Counted from the stretch's first letter, positions 32,665 to 41,464 are shown. The stretch is 64,000 nt of DNA from Arthrobacter terricola (GCF_004354015.1 NZ_SMRU01000005.1:1-64000), one strand, 5' to 3'. The notes: generated by a model not told the origin, from the letters alone. Translations and numbers: made by a program.

Positions 32665-35274
32665 CTAGGAATCCAGCTTGGTCAACGGCGCGTAACGCAG
32701 CAGCAGGCGCTTCTCCCCGACGTCGAACTTCACCTTCGCCACGGTCTTGTCCCCGGAGCCTTCGACGCCGATCACGGTGCCGTTGCCGAAGCTGGTGTGG
32801 TTCACCTTGTCCCCCACCGAAACCGCGACGATTTCCTTTTGCGGTTGGACCCGGTTGCGTACGACGGCGGCCGGCACGTCGGCGTCGAACCCTGCGGTAG
32901 GGCTCGCCCCGGTTCCCCGCGCGGTTCCCGCTCCCCAGAAGGAGCCGCCGTAGCGGTTGGACCCAATGGATGCGCCGCCCCAGCCACTCACTTGCCGGGA
33001 CGTTCCTTCGCGCTTCCAATCCACGAGTTCCCCCGGGATCTCTTCGAGGAATTGGCTGGCGGGGTTGTACTGGCTTTGGCCCCACATACTGCGGACCTCG
33101 GACCGGGTAACGTACAAGCGTTTCCGTGCGCGCGTCAGGCCCACATAGGCGAGGCGCCGTTCTTCCGCCAGTTCCTTGGGGTCGGTCGCGGAGCGCTGGT
33201 GCGGAAAGAGGCCGTGTTCCATGCCGGTCAAGAAGACCACAGGGAATTCGAGGCCCTTGGCCGTGTGCAGCGTCATGAGGGTGACGACGCCCATCCGCTT
33301 GGCCTCGGCAACCGCCGCAGCGGCGTCCGCGGACGATCCTTCGGGAGCGTCCGGGATCTGGTCGGCGTCAGCCACGAGCGACACTTGTTCGAGGAACTCC
33401 CCCAACGACCCTTCGGGGTTGTCGCGCTCGTATTCGCGGACCACGGCCACGAGTTCCGCCAGGTTTTCGACGCGCGATTCGTCCTGGGGATCGGTACTGG
33501 CTCGAAGCCCCGCAAGGTACCCCGTCTGTTCGAGGACAGCTTCAAGCGCAGCTGCGGCTCCAGAGCCCGTAGCCACTTCCGCGAGGTCGTCCAAGAGCTT
33601 CACGAAGCCCAGGACCGCGTTGACCGAACGCGTGGCCATCCCGGGGGCCTGGTCGGCTTTGCGGGCGGCCGCCATGAACGACGTCCGTTCGCGTTCCGCG
33701 AGTGCAGCCACAGCGCCTTCCGCGCGATCGCCGATCCCCCGCTTGGGCTCGTTGAGCACGCGACGCAAATTGACGTCGTCGTCCGGGTTCACCAAGACGC
33801 GAAGGTACGCGAGGGCGTCCTTGATTTCCTTGCGCTCGTAGAAGCGGGTGCCGCCCACTACTTTGTACGGCAGGCCGACGCGCACCAGGACGTCTTCAAT
33901 CGAGCGGGATTGCGCGTTGGTCCGGTAGAAAATGGCGACGTCGCCCGGGCGCAAGCCGTCCTCGTCCTGCAGCCGGTCGATTTCCTTGGCGATGAACTGG
34001 GCTTCGTCGTGTTCGTTCTCCCCGACGTAGCCGATGATCTTTTCGCCATCGCCTTCCGCGGTCCAGAGCTTTTTGTCCGGCCGGTTCGGGTTGCGGGAAA
34101 TGACCGAGTTGGCGGCGCTCAGGATGTTCTGCGTGGAGCGGTAGTTCTGCTCCAGCTTGATGGTCCGGGCCTCCGGATAGTCCTTTTCGAATTCGACGAT
34201 GTTGCGGATGTCCGCACCGCGGAAAGCATAGATGGACTGGTCGGAGTCGCCGACGACGGTCAGCTCGCTCGCCTGCGGACCCTCGCCGACGATTTCGCGC
34301 ACCAGGGCGTACTGGGCGTGGTTGGTGTCCTGGTATTCGTCCACGAGGACGTGCCGGAAACGGCGCCGGTAGGACTCTGCGAGCGCGGGGAAGGCCCGGA
34401 ACATGTAGACCGTCTGGGCGATGAGGTCGTCGAAGTCCATGGCGTTCGCCTGGCGGAGACGCTGCGTGTAGCCCTTGAAAACTTCGGCCACGGCCTGTTC
34501 GAAGGGTTCGTTGTAATTTGCCGTGGAAGCGAAAGCGTCATCGTCGATGAGCTCGTTCTTGAGGGCCGAAATCTTGTGCTGGATGGCCTTGGGCGCGAAG
34601 CGCTTGGGATCGAGCTCCAGGTTCTTGGCAACGAGCGTGATGAGACGAAGCGAGTCCGTGGAATCGTAGATCGAGAAGTTGGAGTTCAGCCCGACGTTGG
34701 TGGCTTCACGGCGCAGGATCCGCACACACGAAGAATGGAACGTGGAAATCCACATGGACTTCGCCCGGTTCCCCACCAAGGCCTCGATGCGTTCCCGCAT
34801 TTCCGCGGCTGCCTTGTTGGTGAACGTGATAGCGAGGATCTCACCGTGATGCGCGCGTCCTGTGGCAATCAGGTAGGCGATGCGGTTGGACAGCACACGC
34901 GTCTTTCCCGATCCTGCGCCCGCGACGATCAACAGCGGACTGCCGGCATGCTTGACGGCTTCCTCTTGTTGCGGATTCAATCCCTGGAGCAGGGCCTCGC
35001 GCGACGGCAAACCGGCTTGGCCTTGGTGCGGAGAACCGTGGGCTTCACGGACTGGGGCACCCGGAAGCTCGCTTCCCGGCACGCTATGTGCCGGCTGGCT
35101 GTGTCCTTCCGGGCTGGGTCCTTCCGCAAGGCGGTGACCGGCGTCGGGCATCCCTCTCTCGAAGCCCGGCAGACCCCCGCCGGAGCGCGAAAGCATGGCA
35201 GGAGCGTCCTTGGTGGCAGCCCTGCTGCCGGCTTTGAAAGGGCCATCCGCGTACGGGTCAAACAACATATCCAT
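32665..35274 (-). CDS. pcrA: ATP-dependent DNA helicase of the UvrD/PcrA family
   Basis: An 869-residue SF1A helicase. Residues after about 90 carry Q-motif/Walker A (GLNPQQEEAV, AGAGSGKTRVL), motif II LVDEYQDTNHAQYAL, motif III GDSDQSIYAFRGADIRN, motif IV LEQNYRST, and motif V/VI VTLMTLHTAKGLEFPVVF and RRLAYVGLTRARKRLYV. The N-terminal 75 residues are extra and low in conservation; the C-terminal Tudor-like tail (DKVNHTSFGNGTVIGVEGSG) is typical of PcrA. It unwinds DNA in repair and replication-fork maintenance. ATG 35274 is the most likely start; the Shine-Dalgarno is weak. Confidence 0.95.
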   Translation of the reverse strand: MDMLFDPYADGPFKAGSRAATKDAPAMLSRSGGGLPGFERGMPDAGHRLAEGPSPEGHSQPAHSVPGSELPGAPVREAHGSPHQGQAGLPSREALLQGLNPQQEEAVKHAGSPLLIVAGAGSGKTRVLSNRIAYLIATGRAHHGEILAITFTNKAAAEMRERIEALVGNRAKSMWISTFHSSCVRILRREATNVGLNSNFSIYDSTDSLRLITLVAKNLELDPKRFAPKAIQHKISALKNELIDDDAFASTANYNEPFEQAVAEVFKGYTQRLRQANAMDFDDLIAQTVYMFRAFPALAESYRRRFRHVLVDEYQDTNHAQYALVREIVGEGPQASELTVVGDSDQSIYAFRGADIRNIVEFEKDYPEARTIKLEQNYRSTQNILSAANSVISRNPNRPDKKLWTAEGDGEKIIGYVGENEHDEAQFIAKEIDRLQDEDGLRPGDVAIFYRTNAQSRSIEDVLVRVGLPYKVVGGTRFYERKEIKDALAYLRVLVNPDDDVNLRRVLNEPKRGIGDRAEGAVAALAERERTSFMAAARKADQAPGMATRSVNAVLGFVKLLDDLAEVATGSGAAAALEAVLEQTGYLAGLRASTDPQDESRVENLAELVAVVREYERDNPEGSLGEFLEQVSLVADADQIPDAPEGSSADAAAAVAEAKRMGVVTLMTLHTAKGLEFPVVFLTGMEHGLFPHQRSATDPKELAEERRLAYVGLTRARKRLYVTRSEVRSMWGQSQYNPASQFLEEIPGELVDWKREGTSRQVSGWGGASIGSNRYGGSFWGAGTARGTGASPTAGFDADVPAAVVRNRVQPQKEIVAVSVGDKVNHTSFGNGTVIGVEGSGDKTVAKVKFDVGEKRLLLRYAPLTKLDS

Positions 35275-35333
35275 GGTGCATACAAGTCTAGGCGGTGGCA
35301 CTGACACCCAATGTCAACGTGACGAACCCCCGA

Positions 35334-35446
35334 GGAGCATGCTCAGCGCACACCGCGACCAACGGACATAACCCGGTTATGCCCACCCCTCACCCCAAAC
35401 AAGGAGCATGCGCAACGCACACCCCTAGCAAGGAGCATGCTCAGGC
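35334..35446. repeat. Second array of the GAGCATGCTC / GGACATAA...TATGCCC repeat family
   Basis: Modules GGAGCATGCTCAGCGC (35334-35349), GGACATAACCCGGTTATGCC (35364-35383), GGAGCATGCGCAACGC (35403-35418) and GGAGCATGCTCAGGCG (35431-35446) repeat the two building blocks of the 7.6-kb array. The middle ATAACCCGGTTAT is itself a palindrome. The array lies in the gap upstream of pcrA and ends at the 3' end of the phosphatase gene. Confidence 0.7.
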
Positions 35447-36280
35447 GAATTGCGGCACAGACGTCAGCGCCCCGCGGATCTGGCTGACCGCCGTCGGGCC
35501 TCCCGCGATGAACCAGTTCAGACCGTTGACGTTTACGACGGCGGTGTCCCCGCCTGCTGCGCGGACGATCGCCTTGCCGGGGAGCCAGTCCCACTCAGGG
35601 CAGCTGTGTTGGAACCAGCACCCGAGTTCGCCGTCGGCCACGCGTCCCAGGTCGCACGAGCCGGAGCCGAACATCCGCAGCGAGGCAGCGGAAACCGCAG
35701 CGGCATGCCAAGGCATGGCGGCGCGGGGATCGGCCAACCATGTGGGATGGATGTAGGTTGCAGCGCCAAGTTCGCTCAATGCCGCGTTGGACGGTCCCGC
35801 GATCCGTTCTCCGTTCAATGAGGCGGCATGGCCCTCGCCGCCGGTCCAGAGCTTGTCCAATTCAGGCTGGTAGATCGCGCCTAGGATCACGTCAGGGTCC
35901 ACATCAACAGCAGAAACCTCTTGGTCGCGCCTCAACGCGATGGCCGAGCACCAGTATGTGGAGCCGTGGAGGAAGTTGTAGGTACCGTCTACCGGATCGA
36001 TCACCCAGGTACGGCCGCTGCTCCCGGCCACCGAACTGCCTTCCTCGCCCAGGATCCCGTCATCGGGCCTGCAGCGACGGAGCTGTTCGAGCACGTAGGC
36101 TTCGGCTGCCCGGTCCGCGGCAGTGACAATGTCCGACACCGATGTCTTCCGTTCTCCTTGCAATCCGCCCATGCGCATGAGCAGTGCAAGTTGCCCGGCT
36201 TCCCGGACGAGGGCCGCGGCCAGCTCGTAATCATTGAGCGAAGGATCAAGTTCTATAGCGGAATGCCTGCCTGTGGTCAT
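35441..36280 (-). CDS. Inositol monophosphatase-family phosphatase (possibly histidinol-phosphatase HisN)
   Basis: A 279-residue Mg2+-dependent phosphatase. The metal site is seen as GEEGS (first Glu), VIDPVDGTYNFLHG (the family signature DPxDGTxN) and the C-terminal CPEWDWLPGKAIVRAAGG (WDxxPGxxIVxEAGG type). Substrates in the family include inositol phosphates, histidinol phosphate and PAP; in actinobacteria such genes often serve histidine synthesis. It is not linked to the inositol-catabolic operon and no substrate can be chosen from sequence. Confidence 0.9.
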   Translation of the reverse strand: MTTGRHSAIELDPSLNDYELAAALVREAGQLALLMRMGGLQGERKTSVSDIVTAADRAAEAYVLEQLRRCRPDDGILGEEGSSVAGSSGRTWVIDPVDGTYNFLHGSTYWCSAIALRRDQEVSAVDVDPDVILGAIYQPELDKLWTGGEGHAASLNGERIAGPSNAALSELGAATYIHPTWLADPRAAMPWHAAAVSAASLRMFGSGSCDLGRVADGELGCWFQHSCPEWDWLPGKAIVRAAGGDTAVVNVNGLNWFIAGGPTAVSQIRGALTSVPQFA

Positions 36281-36304
36281 GTTTCCAGCTTAAGTGGCGG
36301 GATA

Positions 36305-36940
36305 ATGGATGGCATGGCCAAGACTCGCGCCCAGCGCATCAAGAAGCACGGCGCGAATGCCGTCGTCCCGGAGCAATCATCGCCCTCGGTGGTGAATCCC
36401 ACTACGCAGCGGTCGCCCGAGAAGGCCGCGAGCAACGCAAAGCTCGTGGTGGTCGCCGGCATCGTGGCGAGCGTTCTGCTCTTCTGGTATGTGCACCTTT
36501 TGACGCTGAACCAGATGACCCAGCTGTCCGGCGGCCTGGCCATGCCCGATTCCCTTGCCGGCGGATTCTCGACGGACTACGTCCAGCACCTCCACAGCGC
36601 CATGAACGACGACGCCCGTGGCCAGCTCAGCTTCATCCACAAGACCGCCGGCACCCTGTTCCCGCTGATCTTCGCGTTCACCTGGGTACTGCTGATCGGT
36701 ACCAACGTTGCTGGCCGGGCGATGCGTTGGGCTCTGTGGGCGGCTCCCCTGCTGTTCGCACTGGTCCGTTTGTGGGGCAACATCGCCATCGACACCGCAC
36801 TGGCGTCTCCAGTGCCCGACGGCGGTCAGGTCGCGTTGGCGTCGACGCTCACCGTGGTGGGCTGGGTGCTGTTCCTGGTGAGCGTGGTTGTTGGGGTGGT
36901 GGCCGCCGTGCTGGGCCGGCAGCGGTCAAAGCGCGCCTGA
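36305..36940 (+). CDS. Hypothetical membrane protein
   Basis: A 211-residue protein: basic N-terminus (KTRAQRIKKHG), one TM helix at about 48-65, an extracellular loop of about 70 residues, then three more TM helices (about 118-135, 145-160 and 185-205) and a basic C-terminus. ATG 36305 or ATG 36314 could be used; both follow GGCGGG. It is divergent from the phosphatase gene with a 24-nt gap and converges on the TPR gene. No family recognised. Confidence 0.7.
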   Translation: MDGMAKTRAQRIKKHGANAVVPEQSSPSVVNPTTQRSPEKAASNAKLVVVAGIVASVLLFWYVHLLTLNQMTQLSGGLAMPDSLAGGFSTDYVQHLHSAMNDDARGQLSFIHKTAGTLFPLIFAFTWVLLIGTNVAGRAMRWALWAAPLLFALVRLWGNIAIDTALASPVPDGGQVALASTLTVVGWVLFLVSVVVGVVAAVLGRQRSKRA

Positions 36941-36959
36941 CAAGCCTGCACTCCCGGCA

Positions 36960-38000
36960 CTATTCCTGATCCGGGCTGTTCCCGGTTTCGACCATCTCCC
37001 GCGCTTGGAGGGCGCGCTGGTGTGCTCCGGCTTTGTCGAAGCGGTCCGCTGCCTCCACGAGGCTTTCAGCGGCTGCTTGCTTGTTTCCGGTTTCGGCCTG
37101 CGCCCGCCCGAGTAGGAGGAAGACTTCGCCGGCGATTTGCGGGGGCAATTGGTCGGCGCGGTCCTTGATCTCGCCAAGCAGTTCAATCGCCTCGCCTGCT
37201 TCCCCGGCGAGATAGTTCCAATGTGCGCGGTTGAGGCGGAGGAGGATGATGTCTTCCTCACTTCCGCCCACGACGTCGGTGGCAAGTTCCGCGCGTTCAA
37301 TGCACCTAAGTGTGGCGGCATCCGCGATTTCGGCGGCGAGCCTCATCGCGGCGGAGGCTTTGTTGAACTTGGCCCAGACATCGAGGTTCCGGGAAGGGGA
37401 GAAAGTTTCCGCGGCGAGCTCGTGGTAGTGCAGTCCGTCGTCGATCCTGTCGCAAAGGAAGGCCACATTGCCGATCACCCAGTAGGCCTTGCCAGCCAAT
37501 TGGTCATCGGTTTCGTCGGAGATCCGTTCGGATAGCGACAAGCATTCTGCCCAGGCTTCGTCGAGCTTCCCGGACTCGCCATAAGCGGCGATCAGGGCTT
37601 GCCGGGCGTGCACATCGATTTCCATGTCCGCTTCGTCGTCCACCAGTCCAACAGCCGACGCCGCGGTGGAAGCCGCCATCTCCAGGAGCCCCTCGCCACG
37701 GAGCGAGTTCGCCATAAGGATGAGCGCGCGGGCGCGGTTCTGCACTGAGGTCGCCGCGAGGGGAGCCTCCAAGAGCGACTTGGCCAGCTTTACGCTCTCA
37801 TTGAACTCGCCGGCGTCGAGAAGGTTTTCCGCTTGCAGGAAAGTCATGTTCCACCAGCCGGCGGAGTCGCCCTCGTCGAGGGCAATGTCCGCGGCCGAGC
37901 GCGCGCCGTCCGCGGCTTTGGCGAAGTCATGGCTCGCGCGATGACCCCTCGCCTCAAGTTCCGCGGCAGCGTACGACGGCGCGACCTTCTTTTCTCGCAT
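36960..38000 (-). CDS. Tetratricopeptide-repeat (TPR)-like protein
   Basis: A 346-residue, almost entirely helical, acidic protein. Repeated helix pairs with TPR-type spacing of small residues are visible throughout (for example NRARALILMANSLRGEGLLEMA, AYWVIGNVAFLCDRIDDGLHYHEL and AGEVFLLLGRAQAETGNKQAA). No signal peptide, so a cytoplasmic protein-interaction scaffold is likely. ATG 38000 has TGGAG 4 nt upstream. Partner unknown. Confidence 0.8.
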   Translation of the reverse strand: MREKKVAPSYAAAELEARGHRASHDFAKAADGARSAADIALDEGDSAGWWNMTFLQAENLLDAGEFNESVKLAKSLLEAPLAATSVQNRARALILMANSLRGEGLLEMAASTAASAVGLVDDEADMEIDVHARQALIAAYGESGKLDEAWAECLSLSERISDETDDQLAGKAYWVIGNVAFLCDRIDDGLHYHELAAETFSPSRNLDVWAKFNKASAAMRLAAEIADAATLRCIERAELATDVVGGSEEDIILLRLNRAHWNYLAGEAGEAIELLGEIKDRADQLPPQIAGEVFLLLGRAQAETGNKQAAAESLVEAADRFDKAGAHQRALQAREMVETGNSPDQE

Positions 38001-38076
38001 AGCTCCATTATGTCCCGGTGCTGCCCGGTTCCCGGCCAGAGGCAATGCATCGCGGCGAATACCCGACGATTAGCAC

Positions 38077-38133
38077 GGTTTTTGCTCCAGCTGACAAACC
38101 GTTAGTGACACGGCGTGTCGTAGATTCTATAAT
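38077..38133 (+). promoter_or_regulatory. Promoter of the ATGWWPN repeat-peptide gene
   Basis: GTGACA (38105-38110), a 17-nt spacer and a perfect TATAAT (38128-38133) make this one of the best housekeeping promoters in the window. Just upstream an inverted repeat ACGGTTT...AAACCGT spans 38077-38104, positioned for a regulator. Confidence 0.7.
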
Positions 38134-38193
38134 TAGCATGTTTCACTCCATTCACTCCAGTCGCATCAGTAACTCATATCAGGAGCATTCCGT

Positions 38194-38487
38194 ATGAAAA
38201 GAACCATCGCCGCACTCCTTGCGGCCGCAGCCATCCTGCTTGGCGGGATTACCAGCTCGGCAGCCGTTTCCGCCAGCAGCGAGAACCATTCGCAGGATTC
38301 GTCCGTAGCAACCGGTTGGTGGCCGAACTTTTCCACGACCGTTTCGGTAGCAACCGGTTGGTGGCCGAACGCCACCACCACCTCCACGGATGCAACCGGC
38401 TGGTGGCCGAACGTCACCACCACGAGCAACCCGCTCGCGACCGGCTGGTGGCCGAACGCCACTATCAAGAGCGACCCGACCAACTAG
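38194..38487 (+). CDS. Small secreted protein with four ATGWWPN repeats
   Basis: A 97-residue precursor. Residues 1-27 are a classic Sec signal peptide ending SSAAVSA. After a short spacer (SSENHSQDSSV) come four tandem units of 14-15 residues, each starting ATGWWPN and followed by a Thr/Ser-rich segment (FSTTVSV, ATTTSTD, VTTTSNPL, ATIKSDPTN). The ATG at 38194 has AGGAG 8 nt upstream, a strong promoter lies at 38.1 kb and a perfect terminator follows, so it is a free-standing, well-expressed gene. The mature part is about 60 residues with eight Trp and no Cys. Function unknown: candidates are a multi-copy peptide precursor, an adhesive or glycan-binding peptide, or a surface-active peptide. 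Confidence 0.88.
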   Translation: MKRTIAALLAAAAILLGGITSSAAVSASSENHSQDSSVATGWWPNFSTTVSVATGWWPNATTTSTDATGWWPNVTTTSNPLATGWWPNATIKSDPTN

Positions 38488-38508
38488 CAGCAGCTAAAGC
38501 GTCATACT

Positions 38509-38540
38509 GAAGGGCACCTCACCGCGGTGAGGTGCCCTTC
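38509..38540. terminator. Perfect palindromic terminator after the repeat-peptide gene
   Basis: A perfect 32-nt palindrome (GAAGGGCACCTCACCG and its complement) 21 nt after the stop of the ATGWWPN gene and 62 nt before the convergent GGDEF-EAL stop; it can serve both. Confidence 0.8.
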
Positions 38541-38602
38541 CGCGTTCGTACGACGGCGGTGCGCTCCAGGGCGGCGCGTACGACGGCGGCACTGCCGAAC
38601 GC

Positions 38603-40126
38603 TTAGGAGCCCGCCAGGAGTTCGGCGAACTTGTCCGCAGCCATGGGCCGCCCGAAATAATAGCCTTGGCCGCTGGCGCAGCCGAGGCGGGCAAGTTCGG
38701 CAGCCTGCTCCGCGGTCTCGATTCCCTCGGCGACCGCCTGCATCCCACACGCATGGATAAGTTGCAGGACGGCGGCAACAAAGTCGCGTTCCTTCTCGTC
38801 CGAGCCCAGGCCCTGTATAAGCGAACGGTCGATCTTCACCACGTTGACGGGCAGGTTGCGCAAATAGCTGATGGACGAATAACCGGTACCGAAGTCGTCG
38901 ATCTCCAGGCGGATGCCCAAGCGCCGCAGTCCGGTCAACGAGTATTTGTCGATGTCGCTGCCGTTCACGGCCATTGATTCCGTCAGTTCGATGACCAGTT
39001 TGGAGGCTTCCACCCCGGTTTCGGCGAGCACTTCCCTCACATGCTCGATCAATTCGAGGCTTTGCAGTTCGGTGGTCGAGATATTGACCCGCATGCTGAA
39101 GTCGCCTGTATCGCCCGGTCCCTCCTGCCATTCGCGCAATTGCCGCATCGCCTGGCGCAATACCCAATAGCCGAGATCAATGATGATGCCGGTTTCCTCG
39201 GCCAACGGTATGAATTGGTCCGGCATGAGCAGGCCGCGCTCGGGGTGGTTCCAGCGCACCAAAGCCTCTGCGCCTTCGATTCGCCCTGAGCTCAGTTCCA
39301 CGACCGGCTGGAAAAACAGCACCAACTGATCCGTGCGGATCGCCTCGCGCAATTCCGTGATCATGAGGCCCTGCAGCCGCCGGGCGTAGAGCAGCGCCGG
39401 TTCGAAAACCCGGACACTGCTCCGTTGCTCGGCCTTCGCTGCGTACATGGCCGTGTCAGCTTCCATCACGACGTCGTCCACAGTCTGGCCGGGTTGGCCG
39501 ACAGTGAGGCCGATGCTGGTTCCGCAAATGATGCGCACTTCTCCGATGTCGATGCTCTCGCCCACCGCGCGCAAGATCCGTTTGGCCACTCCCCGCGCGT
39601 GGGCCGCCGTGGATTTTGGCAGCATGACGGCAAACTCGTCGCCGCCGAGCCTGGCGACGGTATCGCCGTCGCGGACGGCCGCGAGTAGACGCTGGGCGGT
39701 GACCTGCAGGACCGTATCGCCTGCTCCGTGGCCCAAGGTGTCGTTGATCCCTTTGAACGAGTTCAAATCCATGACCAACAAAGCGGGAGGAAGCTCCCCA
39801 CGCTCGGACTCCGTGAGCTCGTGGCTGAGGGCCCGATTGAGTGCGGTGCGGTTGGCCAGTTGCGTGAGCGGATCGGTGAGCGCCATCCGTTCCAGCTCGA
39901 TCTGGGCCTCGCGAAGCATCGCGGTACGGCTTTCCACCCGTTCCTCCAGCTCCTGGTAAATGGCCTGGAGATCGTCTGCCATGAGGTTGATGCCTGTGAT
40001 GACGGCGGCAACTTCGTCCCGTGGACCGGAGACGGGGATCCTGGTGCTGAGGTCACCGTCGGCGATTCGAACCACGCCTTCCACGAGGGCAAGGAGGCGC
40101 GGATCCTGCGTCTCAGGATTCACCAT
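38603..40126 (-). CDS. Cyclic-di-GMP signalling protein with HAMP-GGDEF-EAL domains
   Basis: A 507-residue protein. A HAMP-like segment and coiled coil (about 10-80) stand at the very N-terminus with no transmembrane helix. The diguanylate cyclase domain has an intact GGDEF (161-165) and an inhibitory I-site RDGD (152-155) five residues upstream. The phosphodiesterase domain has EAL (287-289, EALVRW), the Asn of NISTTELQ and DDFGTGYSS, and so looks catalytically complete. Both making and breaking of c-di-GMP are possible. It overlaps the STAS-like gene upstream by 14 nt, suggesting that this partner relays the signal. Confidence 0.93.
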   Translation of the reverse strand: MVNPETQDPRLLALVEGVVRIADGDLSTRIPVSGPRDEVAAVITGINLMADDLQAIYQELEERVESRTAMLREAQIELERMALTDPLTQLANRTALNRALSHELTESERGELPPALLVMDLNSFKGINDTLGHGAGDTVLQVTAQRLLAAVRDGDTVARLGGDEFAVMLPKSTAAHARGVAKRILRAVGESIDIGEVRIICGTSIGLTVGQPGQTVDDVVMEADTAMYAAKAEQRSSVRVFEPALLYARRLQGLMITELREAIRTDQLVLFFQPVVELSSGRIEGAEALVRWNHPERGLLMPDQFIPLAEETGIIIDLGYWVLRQAMRQLREWQEGPGDTGDFSMRVNISTTELQSLELIEHVREVLAETGVEASKLVIELTESMAVNGSDIDKYSLTGLRRLGIRLEIDDFGTGYSSISYLRNLPVNVVKIDRSLIQGLGSDEKERDFVAAVLQLIHACGMQAVAEGIETAEQAAELARLGCASGQGYYFGRPMAADKFAELLAGS

Positions 40127-40565
40127 CGTGTTCCTTCAGCCACTCACGGGCCTCCGCTTCGGAGGTGAAGAACTGCGCGGGCAAGGAATCGGGCTTCGCG
40201 CGAAGCAAGTAGTGCGCGATCACGCGGTCCACGGGGCTCTCCCCCAGCAGGGCACACGCCGAAATGGCGAGGGGATTCCCGTAGGACGCCCGAGCGTCGT
40301 TGGTGATGGCGAGCACGCCGGTCACGTTCAGCAGAAGGGGGACCTTCCGGCCGCCCGAAAATTCGCGAATGGCCGAGGCCGCTGCCTTGGCTTCACGGGA
40401 CCGGACAACCGCGTTGACGGGGAGCGTGACCTCAACGATCCCGTCGTCGCCGAAATTGACGGTAATCGGAGCGGGCGTCGCCGCACCCGGCACCGCGCTG
40501 GCACCCGGCGGAGCCGTAACGCCCGGCGGAAGCTCCGCGCCCGGCAGAACAAGCTGATGAGTCAT
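40113..40565 (-). CDS. STAS/SpoIIAA-like domain protein coupled to the GGDEF-EAL gene
   Basis: A 150-residue protein with a Pro/Gly/Ala-rich N-terminus (about 1-33) followed by an alpha/beta domain: ITVNFGDDGIVEVTLP, then KVPLLLNVTGVLAITNDAR, then a helix-rich C-terminus (SEAEAREWLKEH). The pattern resembles STAS or SpoIIAA-like domains, which act as signal-relay modules; a confident family match cannot be made by eye. The 14-nt overlap with the c-di-GMP gene and their order suggest it senses or transmits the input for that HAMP-GGDEF-EAL protein. Confidence 0.7.
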   Translation of the reverse strand: MTHQLVLPGAELPPGVTAPPGASAVPGAATPAPITVNFGDDGIVEVTLPVNAVVRSREAKAAASAIREFSGGRKVPLLLNVTGVLAITNDARASYGNPLAISACALLGESPVDRVIAHYLLRAKPDSLPAQFFTSEAEAREWLKEHDGES

Positions 40566-40702
40566 GGGTCCTATGTTCTGCTGTGTCGATCAATCTTCTG
40601 TCAGCCGGGCTGCATGGAACCCTCAGCCCGGCACTTTCCCGCAAGTGCACTCATGATAATCCAAACATACCCACTCGTTAACAAGGGATTTCGCCCGACG
40701 AT

Positions 40703-41464
40703 TCAGCGGGTTTGGAAGCGGGCCGCCCGCCTGACGTCCCGCACCCTCTGGGCGATGACCAGGCCCGCGGCGCTGAATCCGATGGTCAACGGATACGCCA
40801 TCAGCCGCTCCAGGGTTCCGGGCTCGGGCACAGCCATCCGGGTCAGGCCACCGGCGACGAGGGCGACGAAGGACACCGTTCCGCAAACGAGGATGAACCA
40901 ACTCGCCACCGTATGTGGCAGCCAGAGCACTCCGAGGACGAGCAGGGCGAACGCGCCGCCGATAAAGAACATGAGCGCTCCCGTGAGGTGCAATGGAGAT
41001 CCAAGGTCCTCCGGCACGAGGCCCACAATGACGGTTCCGAGCCCGGATATTGCCGTGAGGATACGGATCACGACGGCGGCGGACCAGGACCTGCGGTAGG
41101 CGGCACCTGGCTGGATCCGCACGCCGGGACGGGCAGCGATACTCAGGAGCGTCGAGGTCAGCAACAGCGCACCCAACAGCATCCCGAGCCCCTGCACCAC
41201 AAACGACGCATCCATGAGTAAGTGCAATGGCGAACAGACATCGCGGTGCTCGTAGATACCGCACTTGAGGGCACCGAGGTCGCTGATGAAGCCCGTCCGC
41301 CGGCTGTACGGTTCCGGTCCGGCCCAGGCAGCAATCACCGCAGATTCGGCCACGAAATACTGCACCACGCTCAGGTGGGCCCAGCCGCCGATGACCGATC
41401 GGGTCAAGGCCAGGTCCGGGACGTAGTCTCCGCGCGCTGCCGGTACCGTGATCTGGTCTCTCAT
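40703..41464 (-). CDS. DUF998-type membrane protein
   Basis: A 253-residue protein with six to seven hydrophobic spans. GPEPYSRRTGFISDLGALKCG in the first loop and SPLHLLMDASFVVQGLGMLLGALLL fit the DUF998 family of actinobacterial membrane proteins of unknown function. The start at ATG 41464 has only a weak ribosome-binding site; ATG 41497 would add 11 residues. It is divergent from the tRNA. Confidence 0.75.
   Translation of the reverse strand: MRDQITVPAARGDYVPDLALTRSVIGGWAHLSVVQYFVAESAVIAAWAGPEPYSRRTGFISDLGALKCGIYEHRDVCSPLHLLMDASFVVQGLGMLLGALLLTSTLLSIAARPGVRIQPGAAYRRSWSAAVVIRILTAISGLGTVIVGLVPEDLGSPLHLTGALMFFIGGAFALLVLGVLWLPHTVASWFILVCGTVSFVALVAGGLTRMAVPEPGTLERLMAYPLTIGFSAAGLVIAQRVRDVRRAARFQTR

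Noticed and set aside
32623-35304. 893-codon open frame on the + strand opposite pcrA
   Set aside because: Antisense mirror of a conserved helicase gene; composition is that of a shadow frame.
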